The notes below the pieces were generated by a model that saw only the letters and a list, made by a program, of their open reading frames with translations, was not told the origin of the DNA and did no database searches. Positions 33,225 through 41,915 of a stretch of 64,000 bases of DNA are shown one piece after another; positions within the stretch are counted from its first letter, which is position 1; the number at the start of each line of letters is the position of its first letter. Origin of the DNA: Rhodocyclaceae bacterium (GTDB taxonomy: Bacteria > Pseudomonadota > Gammaproteobacteria > Burkholderiales > Rhodocyclaceae); the NCBI GenBank assembly GCA_016704145.1, contig JADJAS010000007.1, forward strand, positions 1,674,001-1,738,000, read 5' to 3'. The position numbers and the translations under genes were made by a program.

Positions 33225-33995
33225 TCAGGGCAATCTTCCCGCCGCGATCATGCGGTTGAAGAGCAGGTTGGGCGACAGCCAGACGACGATGTCGTCGAAT
33301 TCGCCGTTGGCCGCGCCGGCAGGCGCCGGGTCGTGGCTGACGAAGACGGCATCGCCGTTCAGGTTGGCCGCCTCGTCGGCGCCGCCGCCGCCGATGGCGC
33401 CGTTGCGGCCGATCGATAGCAGCACGGCCGGCGCCCGGTCGGCGAGCCGGGCCGCCGCGCCGCAATTGGCGGCGGCGATGCCGGTGGCGCTGACACAAAT
33501 GGACAGCGCGTCGACCTTGCCGAGTTCCGGCATGGTCGCCCCCTTGGCGCCATCGATGCGAGTAAAGGGATTGACGACGCCGTTGATCGTGCCCGTGTAA
33601 ACCGCGTAGCGAATCGGCTGGTTCCAGGCGTCGATCAGCAAGCCATTGCTGTTGGTCGGCGCTAGGCCGAGGGTGGCGGCCGGCAGGAACCCGTCCTGAA
33701 AATTGGAGCAATTGCCATTGAGTGCGCTGCCGCCGGCGGCGAAGCTTTCCTGGCCATTGCTGGCGGCGGTGGCGGGGCAGGGTAGCCGGCCATTGGCGGC
33801 GGCATGGCCGATCAGCGCCTCGATGGCCTCCTTCAACTGCTTCTGGGTCTGCTGGCTCCGCCGGACGTCGTCTTGCGCGAGCAGCGGCATGAGCATGCCG
33901 CCGATCAGCAGTGCGATGATGGCCACCACCACCGCCAGTTCGGTAAGCGTGAAACCGCGCGCCAAAGTCAGTCGTGGCAAGACGCCGATGTTCAT
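33225..33995 (-). CDS. Prepilin-like protein with long globular domain
   Basis: This 256-residue protein has a class-III signal with leader ending ARG and then FTLTELAVVVAIIALLIGG, glutamate at position 5. The globular part contains RLPCPATAASNG and many small residues, with four or more cysteines. It probably acts as a minor pilin of the MSHA-type pilus. The ATG at 33995 overlaps the stop of the large lectin-like gene by four bases. A copy of the dispersed element encodes GVLPRLTLA in the leader peptide, immediately before the cleavage site. Confidence 0.82.
   Translation of the reverse strand: MNIGVLPRLTLARGFTLTELAVVVAIIALLIGGMLMPLLAQDDVRRSQQTQKQLKEAIEALIGHAAANGRLPCPATAASNGQESFAAGGSALNGNCSNFQDGFLPAATLGLAPTNSNGLLIDAWNQPIRYAVYTGTINGVVNPFTRIDGAKGATMPELGKVDALSICVSATGIAAANCGAAARLADRAPAVLLSIGRNGAIGGGGADEAANLNGDAVFVSHDPAPAGAANGEFDDIVVWLSPNLLFNRMIAAGRLP
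33964..33986 (+). repeat. Dispersed 23-nt element, copy 7, in a prepilin leader
   Basis: Head AAAGTCAG, spacer TCGT, GGCA, loop AGA, CGCC. On the opposite (coding) strand it gives GVLPRLTLA in the prepilin leader peptide. Confidence 0.75.
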
Positions 33996-36394
33996 TGCAG
34001 CCAGCTCGCGAAGAAGTCGCCGATGTCCACTCGTTGATCCTGAGTCCGCTGCGAACCGGTGAAGCCGAGGCGAACCGATTTGAGCGCCGGCCGGTAGCAG
34101 ACATTGTCGCCGCCGCATTCCTGTCCGGTCGGGCAGCCACCGGCGCAAGCGCCGCCGGGTGCATCATAAACCACGGCGCTATCGGCCAGTTTCGCCGCAT
34201 AGCCAGGATAAAGCTGGGCCATCGGCCGGGTGGTGTTCTGCATGGCGGCGCGCAACTGGGCGCTGGTGCCGCTGTCCCGCTCGATCCAGACTTCGGTGCG
34301 CATCGTGGTCTTGCGCAGTTCCGGCGCGACGCCCGTGACATCCCGGCTGGGCGTCACATCGATGCGGATGTGATAGAGATAGCTGTCGCCGCCTTCGCCG
34401 GCCTGCCCGCGCAGGTTCACGAAGGCGATGCCGGGCGCCGCGTCGGGATTGCGCGGCGATGGCCGTGGATTGCCCGTCTGGCTGTTGGGGCCGGGCAGGC
34501 CGTGGGCGTTGTCGTCATCGGCCGGCAATGTGACACCGTCGGCGGCGTTGGCGGCGGCGTGTCCCCAGTAAACGATGGCGGCGTGGCTGTTGTAGCCGAC
34601 GCTGCCGCCGCAACCACTGGTACCACAGGGGTCGTTGCGGCCGGCGGTGACGCCGGTTTCGCTGAAACCTGCCTGGCGACCCTGATCGAACTCGATGCCG
34701 ATCTTGGGCAAAGTCAGCGATGGCGTCACGCCGTTGTTGCCGGAATAACCGAGCTGCGAACCCGCCGCGCCGCAGCCCAGTGTCGGATTGCTCTCGGCGT
34801 CGACGGCGGCGAAGACGAAGCCGTTGTCGCCGACACTGGTGCCGATCTGCCGGAAACGGAACGTGAAATAGGCCCTGAAGCCTTTGCCCTGACTGTTGGC
34901 CTCGGGGGTCCAGGCGCAACCGAACAGGGCCCCCGCCGGCGCGCCGTCGTTGGTGGTGACCCCCGCCTTGCCCAGCGTGAGGACGCGGGTCGCCGGGTCG
35001 TAGTCGACCAGTTGGCCGAAACCGAGATTGGTCAGCGTCGGCGATTGCACGGGACTCATGCTCGGTGAGTTCGGCACGCAGCGGACGATGTCCTGCTGCC
35101 GGGTCTGGCCGGACTCGATGGTCGTGAAGAGCGCATCGCCGGCGAAGGTCGTGCCGCCCGCGTTGATTCCGGCCAGATTGACTCCTTCGAGGTACTTGCT
35201 GAAATCGTTGCGCTCGATGGCCGTCGCGCGCGACTGGCCATTGCCGCGCTGGCCGGCGAACACCACCACGCCGGGACAGACCGCGCCATTGACCGTGAAC
35301 CCGCCGGTGCCGGCGAAAACCAGATCGCGCCAATGCGTGAAGTACTGCCGCGGTGCCTGGTTGTCGTCGTAACAGACATCGGCCGGAATGCGGCCTGGAG
35401 CCACGGCGAATCCGCCGGGCGCGGCAATGCGGTCGCGCAGGCAAGTGACCATGCGGTCGAGCATCGAGTTGATATCGACGCGAAAGTTGGATGACTTGCG
35501 CAAGGCGTCGAACAGGCTGTCAGCGGTTACGCGCAGGCCGCTGTCGTTGGCGGCGGGCGTGCAGGCGACGCCGACGGGGCAGCCCCTTGCCCACAGGGTG
35601 CCGTCATTGGCTTTTTGCACGACGCCTTGCGGCGACAGGGGCTTGTCGGTGGCGCCCGTGTCGCCCGAGGCGTTGTTGGTCGAGCCGGTGAAATAATTGG
35701 TCACGCCGGCCAGAGCGCCGGCCGTGCCGGGATCGAGATAATTGGTCGCGTCGTAGTTGCCGCCGCACTGCGTCACGTCGTCATTGGCCGATGCGCCGCG
35801 GTTCTGCCCCGGCAGCGGGGGGCCGGCGGCAATGATCACGGCGATTGGCCGCTCGTGCGGCGCGGCGATGATGCTGGCCAGCGTGGCGGTGCCGTTGGCG
35901 GCGACGACATCGATCTGTCCGAGGGTGTCCCAGTTCATCGGGCTGGCCTGGTGGACGCGCTGGTGGCTGCCGGAGACGGCCAGCCACAGACATTCGCCGT
36001 GACTGTCGCGCAAGGGGCCGGTGCCCAGCATGCGCCAGGGGAAGCGGCCAATGACCATGACATTGGCGGCGTTGCCGGCGAAGTTTCCGGCGTCGCAGCC
36101 TTCCTCGGTACAACTGACGTTGTTGTTTCGCGAGGTGCCGAGGTCGGGCAGGGGCAGGTAGCCATAGACCGTCGTCGGCCCTTCGACATCGCGGTACTTG
36201 AGCGCGTAGCCGATCAGCGCTTCGCGCGCCTGGGCCAAGACGTCCTGGTCTTGGCGCTGGCGCCGGGCATCGATGGCTTCGGGCGACATGACTTCCAGAA
36301 GAAAGAACAACGCACCGGCCGTGATCAGCGCCAGCAGGGCGATCAGGGCAAAGCCCGCCGAGGTATGCCCGTGGCCGCGCGGCGAGGATGGCAT
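33992..36394 (-). CDS. Large pilus-associated protein with lectin-like C-terminal region
   Basis: This 800-residue protein has an N-terminal membrane helix (AGFALIALLALITAGALFFLL, about 14-35) like minor pilins PilX/GspK, then a long extracellular region. At about residues 490-620 it has features of an L-type lectin/concanavalin fold: YFTFRFRQIGTSVGDNGFVFA, QLGYSGNNG and PKIGIEFDQG. Many cysteines near the C-terminus (CAGGCPTGQECGGDNVC) could form disulfides. A pilus-tip adhesin is a reasonable reading. The gene overlaps the following prepilin gene and lies 14 bases after the MshK-like gene. A copy of the dispersed element encodes GVTPSLTLP inside the lectin-like part. Confidence 0.75.
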   Translation of the reverse strand: MPSSPRGHGHTSAGFALIALLALITAGALFFLLEVMSPEAIDARRQRQDQDVLAQAREALIGYALKYRDVEGPTTVYGYLPLPDLGTSRNNNVSCTEEGCDAGNFAGNAANVMVIGRFPWRMLGTGPLRDSHGECLWLAVSGSHQRVHQASPMNWDTLGQIDVVAANGTATLASIIAAPHERPIAVIIAAGPPLPGQNRGASANDDVTQCGGNYDATNYLDPGTAGALAGVTNYFTGSTNNASGDTGATDKPLSPQGVVQKANDGTLWARGCPVGVACTPAANDSGLRVTADSLFDALRKSSNFRVDINSMLDRMVTCLRDRIAAPGGFAVAPGRIPADVCYDDNQAPRQYFTHWRDLVFAGTGGFTVNGAVCPGVVVFAGQRGNGQSRATAIERNDFSKYLEGVNLAGINAGGTTFAGDALFTTIESGQTRQQDIVRCVPNSPSMSPVQSPTLTNLGFGQLVDYDPATRVLTLGKAGVTTNDGAPAGALFGCAWTPEANSQGKGFRAYFTFRFRQIGTSVGDNGFVFAAVDAESNPTLGCGAAGSQLGYSGNNGVTPSLTLPKIGIEFDQGRQAGFSETGVTAGRNDPCGTSGCGGSVGYNSHAAIVYWGHAAANAADGVTLPADDDNAHGLPGPNSQTGNPRPSPRNPDAAPGIAFVNLRGQAGEGGDSYLYHIRIDVTPSRDVTGVAPELRKTTMRTEVWIERDSGTSAQLRAAMQNTTRPMAQLYPGYAAKLADSAVVYDAPGGACAGGCPTGQECGGDNVCYRPALKSVRLGFTGSQRTQDQRVDIGDFFASWLQ
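34710..34732 (+). repeat. Dispersed 23-nt element, copy 8, in the lectin-like gene
   Basis: Head AAAGTCAG, spacer CGAT, stem GGCG, loop TCA, stem CGCC. Read on the minus strand as GVTPSLTLP. Confidence 0.75.
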
Positions 36395-36408
36395 GGTGCC
36401 TTGCCTGG

Positions 36409-36831
36409 TCAAGGTTGGCGGTTGACCGTGACCCGGCCACCGTTGAGGCCGTCCGCCCTTTCCAGCGTGCCGCGGTTGATGGCTTCGCCGACCCTGAGCG
36501 GCGCGGGTGTTTCGTCGGTCGGTGTCAGCACCACCCGCCCCGGCGTTCTGGTCGCCACCGCGGCGGTAACGCCGGTGCCCACCGTGTTCTCGTGCTGCGC
36601 ATGCTGGTTGATCCACACGGTGGTCTTGCCGCTGGAGCGGGTGACGACGCCATCGAGGCTCATGACGGTGCCTTCCAGCGTCTGGGCGGTCTGGACATTC
36701 TGTTGGCGCTGGCGTTCCAGCATGGCGCGTCGTTCGGGCGTCAGGAACAAGCGTCCGAGCGGTTCGGCATGAAGCGGGCCGCCGGCCAGCAGCGTCAACC
36801 CGATCAGCAGCGCTCTCGTCGCGCCTCTCAC
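36409..36831 (-). CDS. MshK-like periplasmic pilus-assembly protein
   Basis: This 140-residue protein has a signal peptide (RALLIGLTLLAGGPLHA, about 5-22), a helical EKRRAMLERQRQQ-like stretch and a small beta-rich domain with LDGVVTRSSGKTTVWIN, the type found in MshK and in secretion-channel chaperones. The start is GTG 36831, overlapping the stop of the PilO-like gene. It is between the PilO-like gene and the lectin-like gene. Sequence similarity is weak, so the name rests largely on position. Confidence 0.65.
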   Translation of the reverse strand: MRGATRALLIGLTLLAGGPLHAEPLGRLFLTPERRAMLERQRQQNVQTAQTLEGTVMSLDGVVTRSSGKTTVWINQHAQHENTVGTGVTAAVATRTPGRVVLTPTDETPAPLRVGEAINRGTLERADGLNGGRVTVNRQP

Positions 36832-37442
36832 GGTTTCCTCTCCCTGAGCGTGATCCACTCGATGGTGCACGCTGACCGCAGTTGGCCGGCCAGCCCCGGC
36901 GCGCCGGGCGGCGGCGCCGACCGGTCGATCACGCACTCGCGCACCAGCAGGTGCGCATGGACGGCGCGCCGCAGCTCGTCGAGGAAACCGAGCAGGTCGT
37001 CCTCGTGAAGCAGCGTCATGCGCAGACTCATGGTGCTCGACATGAATTCGTGTTCGCCGGCAAGCGGACCACCGGGCAGCAGCGCGTCGTCGACGGGATG
37101 CTGCGGCGACAGTTCGTACTGGACGTCGAGCAGGCGACGCCTGGCCTTGATGCGTGAAATCTGCTCGACCCAGTCGAGCCGTTCCTCCTGGCCGATGACG
37201 CCACTTGTCCTCAATTCGGCGAGCAGGGCGATGCGCTCGCGTAATTCCACCTCTTCCTCCCGGGCGCGGCCGAGCCGGGCGCGCAGGTCGCCCTGCTTCG
37301 CGACGAGTTGGCGATGGGCGGCTTCGGCGGCGTCGACCTGTTGCCGGGACGCCATGATCATGGCCACGCCCGTGACCATCGCCATCGCCAGCAGGAACAG
37401 CGGCCAACGCAATCTCGTGATGTCCCGCATCGAGATGCTCAT
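36828..37442 (-). CDS. PilO/MshJ-like inner-membrane pilus protein
   Basis: This 204-residue protein has an N-terminal membrane helix (PLFLLAMAMVTGVAMIMA, about 14-31), a coiled coil (residues 40-75) and a C-terminal ferredoxin-like region. This is the layout of PilO/MshJ, which links the cytoplasmic platform to the secretin. It overlaps the upstream gene by four bases. Function by family: it would dimerise with the PilN-like part of the preceding protein. Confidence 0.72.
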   Translation of the reverse strand: MSISMRDITRLRWPLFLLAMAMVTGVAMIMASRQQVDAAEAAHRQLVAKQGDLRARLGRAREEEVELRERIALLAELRTSGVIGQEERLDWVEQISRIKARRRLLDVQYELSPQHPVDDALLPGGPLAGEHEFMSSTMSLRMTLLHEDDLLGFLDELRRAVHAHLLVRECVIDRSAPPPGAPGLAGQLRSACTIEWITLRERKP

Positions 37443-38968
37443 AGTGCCTGCATGACGCGCAGATTGAACTTGGGCGGCTCGATTTCGCCGGTGGCATCGC
37501 TGCTGCGGATGGCTTTGCCGGATTCCTGCTCGAACGGCCGGCTGATCACGCGGACCTGGATCTCGCCGGTCGAGAGCAAGCCGGTGAAGGCGTTGACCGC
37601 CTCGATCTGTCCGCGATGATCCAGTGCCATCGCCGCCGGCAGGCGCGCCTGGATGTCGAGCAGGGCATGGCTGCCGCCCTTGGTAGCGCCCTGGCTCTGG
37701 GCGGCGTCGGCTCGCGGGTCGTGGGCGCCGCCGTCATCCAGCCGCCAGTCGACCCGCGTCAGTTCGACGCGCGGCGCCTGATCGAGGGCGTGGCCGAGAT
37801 GCCGCAGCAGGGGTTCGGGGCCGGCGCTGCGCCGCGCCAGCACCCGATAGCGGTCGGTCAGGTCGCGCAGGCTGTCGCGGGAGATGTCGATCGGCGGCAG
37901 GCCGCGCATCAGGTCGTCGTAGCGACGCTGGCCGGTCTCGACGTCGAGCCGGACCTGCGCGTTCCGGTCGGACAGCTCGGACAACCGCAACATCTGGCCG
38001 CCGGCGAGGAGCAGGCAGGCGCCGAACACGGTGGCCGAGACGATGGTGAGCGCATGGCGGGCCTGCCAAAGCCGATAGAAGCGGCGATCCTCGGCCGGCG
38101 CGAACTGCTGGTGCGGCGTTTGCCGCATCAGCAGGTGCAGATAGAATCGGTCGCCGCGCGCGTCGGCGGGCGGTTCGGCCAGCCCCTGCTGACGCGCCAG
38201 TTCGCCGATGTCGGCGAACTGCACCTGCCGCTCCGGTGTGTCGGGAAGGTTGCGCGTCAGGTCGGCGCGTTGGCCGGCATGGGCGAGCACCAGCACTTGC
38301 AGTGGCTGGTCGCGGCTGATGAGGCGCTGTCCCGCCAGATACTGGTAGATCTTGCCGGCTTCGCTGGCACAAGTGGTGGCGATCAGATCGGACCGGTCCG
38401 TTGCCATGGCGGTCAGACGGGAAAAGCGCAATTGGCCGTTCTCGAAAAACGATTGCCGCAGTCCGGCGCTGCTGGCGGAGATCACCAGTATTCGCTCGGT
38501 GGCCGCCGGCAGCTTGCCGACCAAGGCGGCGATCACGAAAGGCATCGAATGGATGCCGGCCAAGCGGGCCTCGGTCTCGCGCATCGCCTGCAACCACGGT
38601 TCGATCTGGCTGACGCCGAGCAGGCCGGCGAACAGGAATTTTTCATCGCGCCGCCCCTTCTTGCTCCGCCCGAGGGATAGCGCCAGCGACAGCGGCGTGC
38701 CGTAGTAGTACTGCGCCAGCTTGCGCTTGATCAGTTCGCGACGGTCGTTGCCCTGGACGTGGGGAAGTTCGTCGACCTGGAAACCTTCCTCGGCGAGGTC
38801 GGCGAGCAGGTAGAACAAACTGGCCGACCGTTCCCGCAAATAGTCGCGGAACGCCGACAGTCCTGGCTCGTTGGCCGCGAAGCTCGCTTCTTCCTTGGGG
38901 CCGGATGGCAGCCAGTGATAGGCGGTGACTCTGGTGGCGTTGACGAAAAGCAGACGGCGGGCCGGCAT
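37439..38968 (-). CDS. PilM-PilN-like fusion (MshI type)
   Basis: This 509-residue protein seems to combine an actin-like PilM domain (residues 1-300) with a PilN-type part: a membrane helix at about 310-332 (ALTIVSATVFGACLLLAGG), a coiled coil (RNAQVRLDVETGQRRYDD) and a small periplasmic domain. It would anchor the inner-membrane alignment complex of the pilus. The stop overlaps the start of the PilO-like gene, and it begins 5 bases after the GspF-type gene ends. Confidence 0.72.
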   Translation of the reverse strand: MPARRLLFVNATRVTAYHWLPSGPKEEASFAANEPGLSAFRDYLRERSASLFYLLADLAEEGFQVDELPHVQGNDRRELIKRKLAQYYYGTPLSLALSLGRSKKGRRDEKFLFAGLLGVSQIEPWLQAMRETEARLAGIHSMPFVIAALVGKLPAATERILVISASSAGLRQSFFENGQLRFSRLTAMATDRSDLIATTCASEAGKIYQYLAGQRLISRDQPLQVLVLAHAGQRADLTRNLPDTPERQVQFADIGELARQQGLAEPPADARGDRFYLHLLMRQTPHQQFAPAEDRRFYRLWQARHALTIVSATVFGACLLLAGGQMLRLSELSDRNAQVRLDVETGQRRYDDLMRGLPPIDISRDSLRDLTDRYRVLARRSAGPEPLLRHLGHALDQAPRVELTRVDWRLDDGGAHDPRADAAQSQGATKGGSHALLDIQARLPAAMALDHRGQIEAVNAFTGLLSTGEIQVRVISRPFEQESGKAIRSSDATGEIEPPKFNLRVMQAL

Positions 38969-38973
38969 GATTC

Positions 38974-40176
38974 CTACATCTTCAGCTTGGTGATGGTGTC
39001 ATACACCGGGCCGAGCACCGAGAGCATCACCCAGCCGAGCATCAGGCCGAGCACGATGGTCATGACCGGCTCGATCAGGGCCTGGATGCGGCCCAGCGAT
39101 TCGCGGACGTCGCGTCCGTAGAAATAGCCGACGTTCACCAACGCGGTGTCGAGCGCGCCGGTGTTCTCCCCCACCTTGAGCATGCGGATGACCAAGGGCG
39201 GAAACAGGCCGACATTCTGGAAGGCGGTGGTGATGCTTTGTCCCTCGGCGATCATCTCGCCGACCTGGCGCAGGCCGTTGCGGATCGCCTGGTTGCCGAC
39301 GACGCCTTCGGACGCGCGCAGCGAGTCGAGGATGGAGATGCCGGAGCCGTACATCATGGCGAACACGCTGGCGAAGCGGGACAGGATGACCTTGCGCAGC
39401 AGGACGCCGACCAGGGGCAGGCGAAGCTTGGTGCTATCGAAGCGCAGCCGGGCGGCCGGGTGGGTGCGCACCATCGCCACCGCGACGGCCACCAGCGCGA
39501 GCGGCAGGCCGATGACGAGATACCAGTGGTTCACGAAGACGTTCGAGGTTCCGATCAGCAGCTTGGTGTGCAGCGGCAATTCGTGCCCCATGTTGGTGAT
39601 GAAGCCCACCATCTTGGGCACCAGGTAAATCATCATGAACAGGATGACGCCGATCACCACGGTGCCCATGAAGGCCGGATACATGATGAGTTTCTTGGTC
39701 TGCGCCGCCAGCTCATCCTGCCACTTGAGCGATTCCACCAGGTTGCCCAGGACTTCCTGCAACTTGCCGGTGTGCTCGCCGGCGGCGATCAGGCTGACGA
39801 AGACGTCGTCGAAGACGCTCGGGTGCTCGGCCATCGCCTGCGACAGGGTTTTGCCGCCGTCGATGCTTTCGATCATGCCGGCGATCACTTCCCGGAAGCG
39901 CGGATTCTCCAGGCTGTCGCGCAGGTCGGTGAGCCCTTCCAGGATCGGCACGCCGGCCCGGCTCAGTTGCTCGAGGTGGAAGCAGAAGTTGATCAGCTCG
40001 CGCCGGCTGGCCGCCCGGCCGCCGAACATGCCGATCTGGCGCACCGGGTTGCCGCGGATGTAGTCGAGATCCATCCGCTTCAGGCGCAGTTCCAGGTCGA
40101 TGGCGTTGGTGGCGTCCATGCGGCCGAGCACGATGCGGCCGTCGGCGCCCATCGCCTTGTAGGCGTACAAGGTCAC
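38974..40176 (-). CDS. mshG: Pilus inner-membrane platform protein, GspF/PilC family (MshG)
   Basis: This 400-residue protein belongs to the GspF/PilC/MshG platform family. Two GspF domains are visible, each with the cytoplasmic helical part and membrane segments (IGVILFMMIYLVPKM; LGLMLGWVMLSVLGPVYD), including the GVPILEGL and GISILDSL motifs. It is the membrane core around which the ATPase acts during fibre assembly. The ATG overlaps the stop of the ATPase gene by four bases. Confidence 0.9.
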   Translation of the reverse strand: MTLYAYKAMGADGRIVLGRMDATNAIDLELRLKRMDLDYIRGNPVRQIGMFGGRAASRRELINFCFHLEQLSRAGVPILEGLTDLRDSLENPRFREVIAGMIESIDGGKTLSQAMAEHPSVFDDVFVSLIAAGEHTGKLQEVLGNLVESLKWQDELAAQTKKLIMYPAFMGTVVIGVILFMMIYLVPKMVGFITNMGHELPLHTKLLIGTSNVFVNHWYLVIGLPLALVAVAVAMVRTHPAARLRFDSTKLRLPLVGVLLRKVILSRFASVFAMMYGSGISILDSLRASEGVVGNQAIRNGLRQVGEMIAEGQSITTAFQNVGLFPPLVIRMLKVGENTGALDTALVNVGYFYGRDVRESLGRIQALIEPVMTIVLGLMLGWVMLSVLGPVYDTITKLKM

Positions 40177-41915
40177 GACATGCGTTCCGTCAGGTCCACC
40201 ACCCGGGCGACCTCGTCGATCGAGGTCGAGCCATCCAGCGCGCGGCGCAGCCCGTCTTCGGCGAGGGTGCGGAAGCCCTTGGCCAACGCTGCCGTGCGGA
40301 TTTCACGATGGGTGGCGCGGCGGGCGATCAATTCGTCGATGTCGCCATCGAGCCTCAGCACTTCCATGATCGCCAGCCGGCCGCGATAGCCCTGGAAGTT
40401 GCAGTGTTCGCAACCGCCAGGGCGATAGAGCAGGCCGGCCCGGTCCATGCCAAGCAGGCGGCGTTCGTGGGGCTGCGCCGTATAGGGCTTGCGGCAATGC
40501 GGGCAGAGGCGGCGCAGCAGGCGCTGGGCGACGATGCCGATGATGTTGCCGGCCATGATGTCGGGCAGGATGCCGATGTCGAGCAGGCGCGGGATGGCGC
40601 CAATGGCCGAGTTGGTGTGCAGCGTCGAATAGACCTGATGCCCTGTCATGGCGGCGCGGAAGGCCATTTCGGCGGTGTCGGCGTCGCGGATCTCGCCGAC
40701 CAGGATGACGTCCGGGTCCTGGCGCATCATCGAGCGGATGCCATTGGCAAAATCGAGCTTCGCCGCCTCGGCCACCGAGGTCTGGCGGATCATGGCCATC
40801 GGGTACTCGACCGGATCCTCGAGGGTCATGATGTTCTGACCCTCCTCGTTGATGTGGTTGAGCACCGAATAGAGCGTGGTGGTCTTGCCGCTGCCGGTCG
40901 GCCCGGTGACCAGGATGATGCCTTCCGGCCGCGCGATCATCAGCTTGAGCGCTTCCATCTGCTGGTCGTCGAGGCCGAGCTGTTCGAGCGGCACGATGCC
41001 TTTCTGGCGATCGAGGATGCGCAACACGATGTTTTCGCCATGAATGGTCGGCTGCGCGGCGACGCGGAAGTCCACCGGCCGGCCGCTGATGTTGAGCGAA
41101 ATCCGGCCGTCCTGCGGTGCCCGCGTTTCGGCGATGTTCATGCCGCTCATGACCTTGATGCGCACCGCCATGGCCGCCCAATATGACTTGTGCAGGGCGC
41201 GGATTTGCCGCAGGATGCCGTCGATCCGGTAGCGGATGCGCAGGAAGCTGGCCTCCGGCTCGAAGTGGATGTCGGAGGCTTCGCGCTTGACCGCGTCGGT
41301 GAGCAGCGCGTCGACCAGCCGTACCACGGGCTGGCTGTATTCGTCCATCGACACGGCCAGCGAACGGTAATCGATCTCGCCAGTCTCGATCTCGTGCAGG
41401 ATGCCGTCGATCGACAATTCATGACCATAGTACTGGTCGATGGCGCGGGCGATTTCCGATTCGCCGGCAAGCAGAGTCTCGATCAGCAGTTCGTGCGGCA
41501 CCAGGGCGCGCAGCTTGTCGAGCGCGACGATGTCGTTGGTGTCGGCGATGGCGATGGTCAGCCGCCGCTGCTCCGGCGAATAATCCATCGGCAGCAGGTT
41601 GTGGCGCTTGGCGACATCGCGCGGCACCAGCTGCAGGGCGGCGGGATCGACGATCGCATGCACCAGATCGACCGATTTCTGGCCGAGCGACTCGCCCAGG
41701 GCGTCGCGTAGCGTCGCCTCCGAGACGAAGCCGAGCGAGACCAGCAGGCGGCCGACCGGCTGGTTCGATTTCATCTGCTCCAACAGCGCGATGCGCAGTT
41801 GATCTTCGCTGATGACGCCCTGGGCGATCAGAATCTGGCCAATGGGGCGACGGTGGGGGGTGGGCGAGTTCATCTGCGGTTGGCCGGCCGGCGTGTCGTT
41901 GTCGATGCGGGCCAT
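40173..41915 (-). CDS. mshE: Pilus extension ATPase, GspE/PilB family (MshE)
   Basis: This 580-residue protein has two N-terminal MshEN modules (RRPIGQILIAQGVISEDQL and QPVGRLLVSLGFVSEATL, residues about 22-75), which in Vibrio MshE bind cyclic di-GMP. The ATPase core has Walker A ILVTGPTGSGKTTT and Walker B ILVGEIRDADTAEMA, and a tetracysteine zinc site (CPHC...CEHC) near the C-terminus. It should power pilus extension and may be switched by c-di-GMP. Start and stop overlap the neighbours (TGATG and ATGA). Confidence 0.93.
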   Translation of the reverse strand: MARIDNDTPAGQPQMNSPTPHRRPIGQILIAQGVISEDQLRIALLEQMKSNQPVGRLLVSLGFVSEATLRDALGESLGQKSVDLVHAIVDPAALQLVPRDVAKRHNLLPMDYSPEQRRLTIAIADTNDIVALDKLRALVPHELLIETLLAGESEIARAIDQYYGHELSIDGILHEIETGEIDYRSLAVSMDEYSQPVVRLVDALLTDAVKREASDIHFEPEASFLRIRYRIDGILRQIRALHKSYWAAMAVRIKVMSGMNIAETRAPQDGRISLNISGRPVDFRVAAQPTIHGENIVLRILDRQKGIVPLEQLGLDDQQMEALKLMIARPEGIILVTGPTGSGKTTTLYSVLNHINEEGQNIMTLEDPVEYPMAMIRQTSVAEAAKLDFANGIRSMMRQDPDVILVGEIRDADTAEMAFRAAMTGHQVYSTLHTNSAIGAIPRLLDIGILPDIMAGNIIGIVAQRLLRRLCPHCRKPYTAQPHERRLLGMDRAGLLYRPGGCEHCNFQGYRGRLAIMEVLRLDGDIDELIARRATHREIRTAALAKGFRTLAEDGLRRALDGSTSIDEVARVVDLTERMS

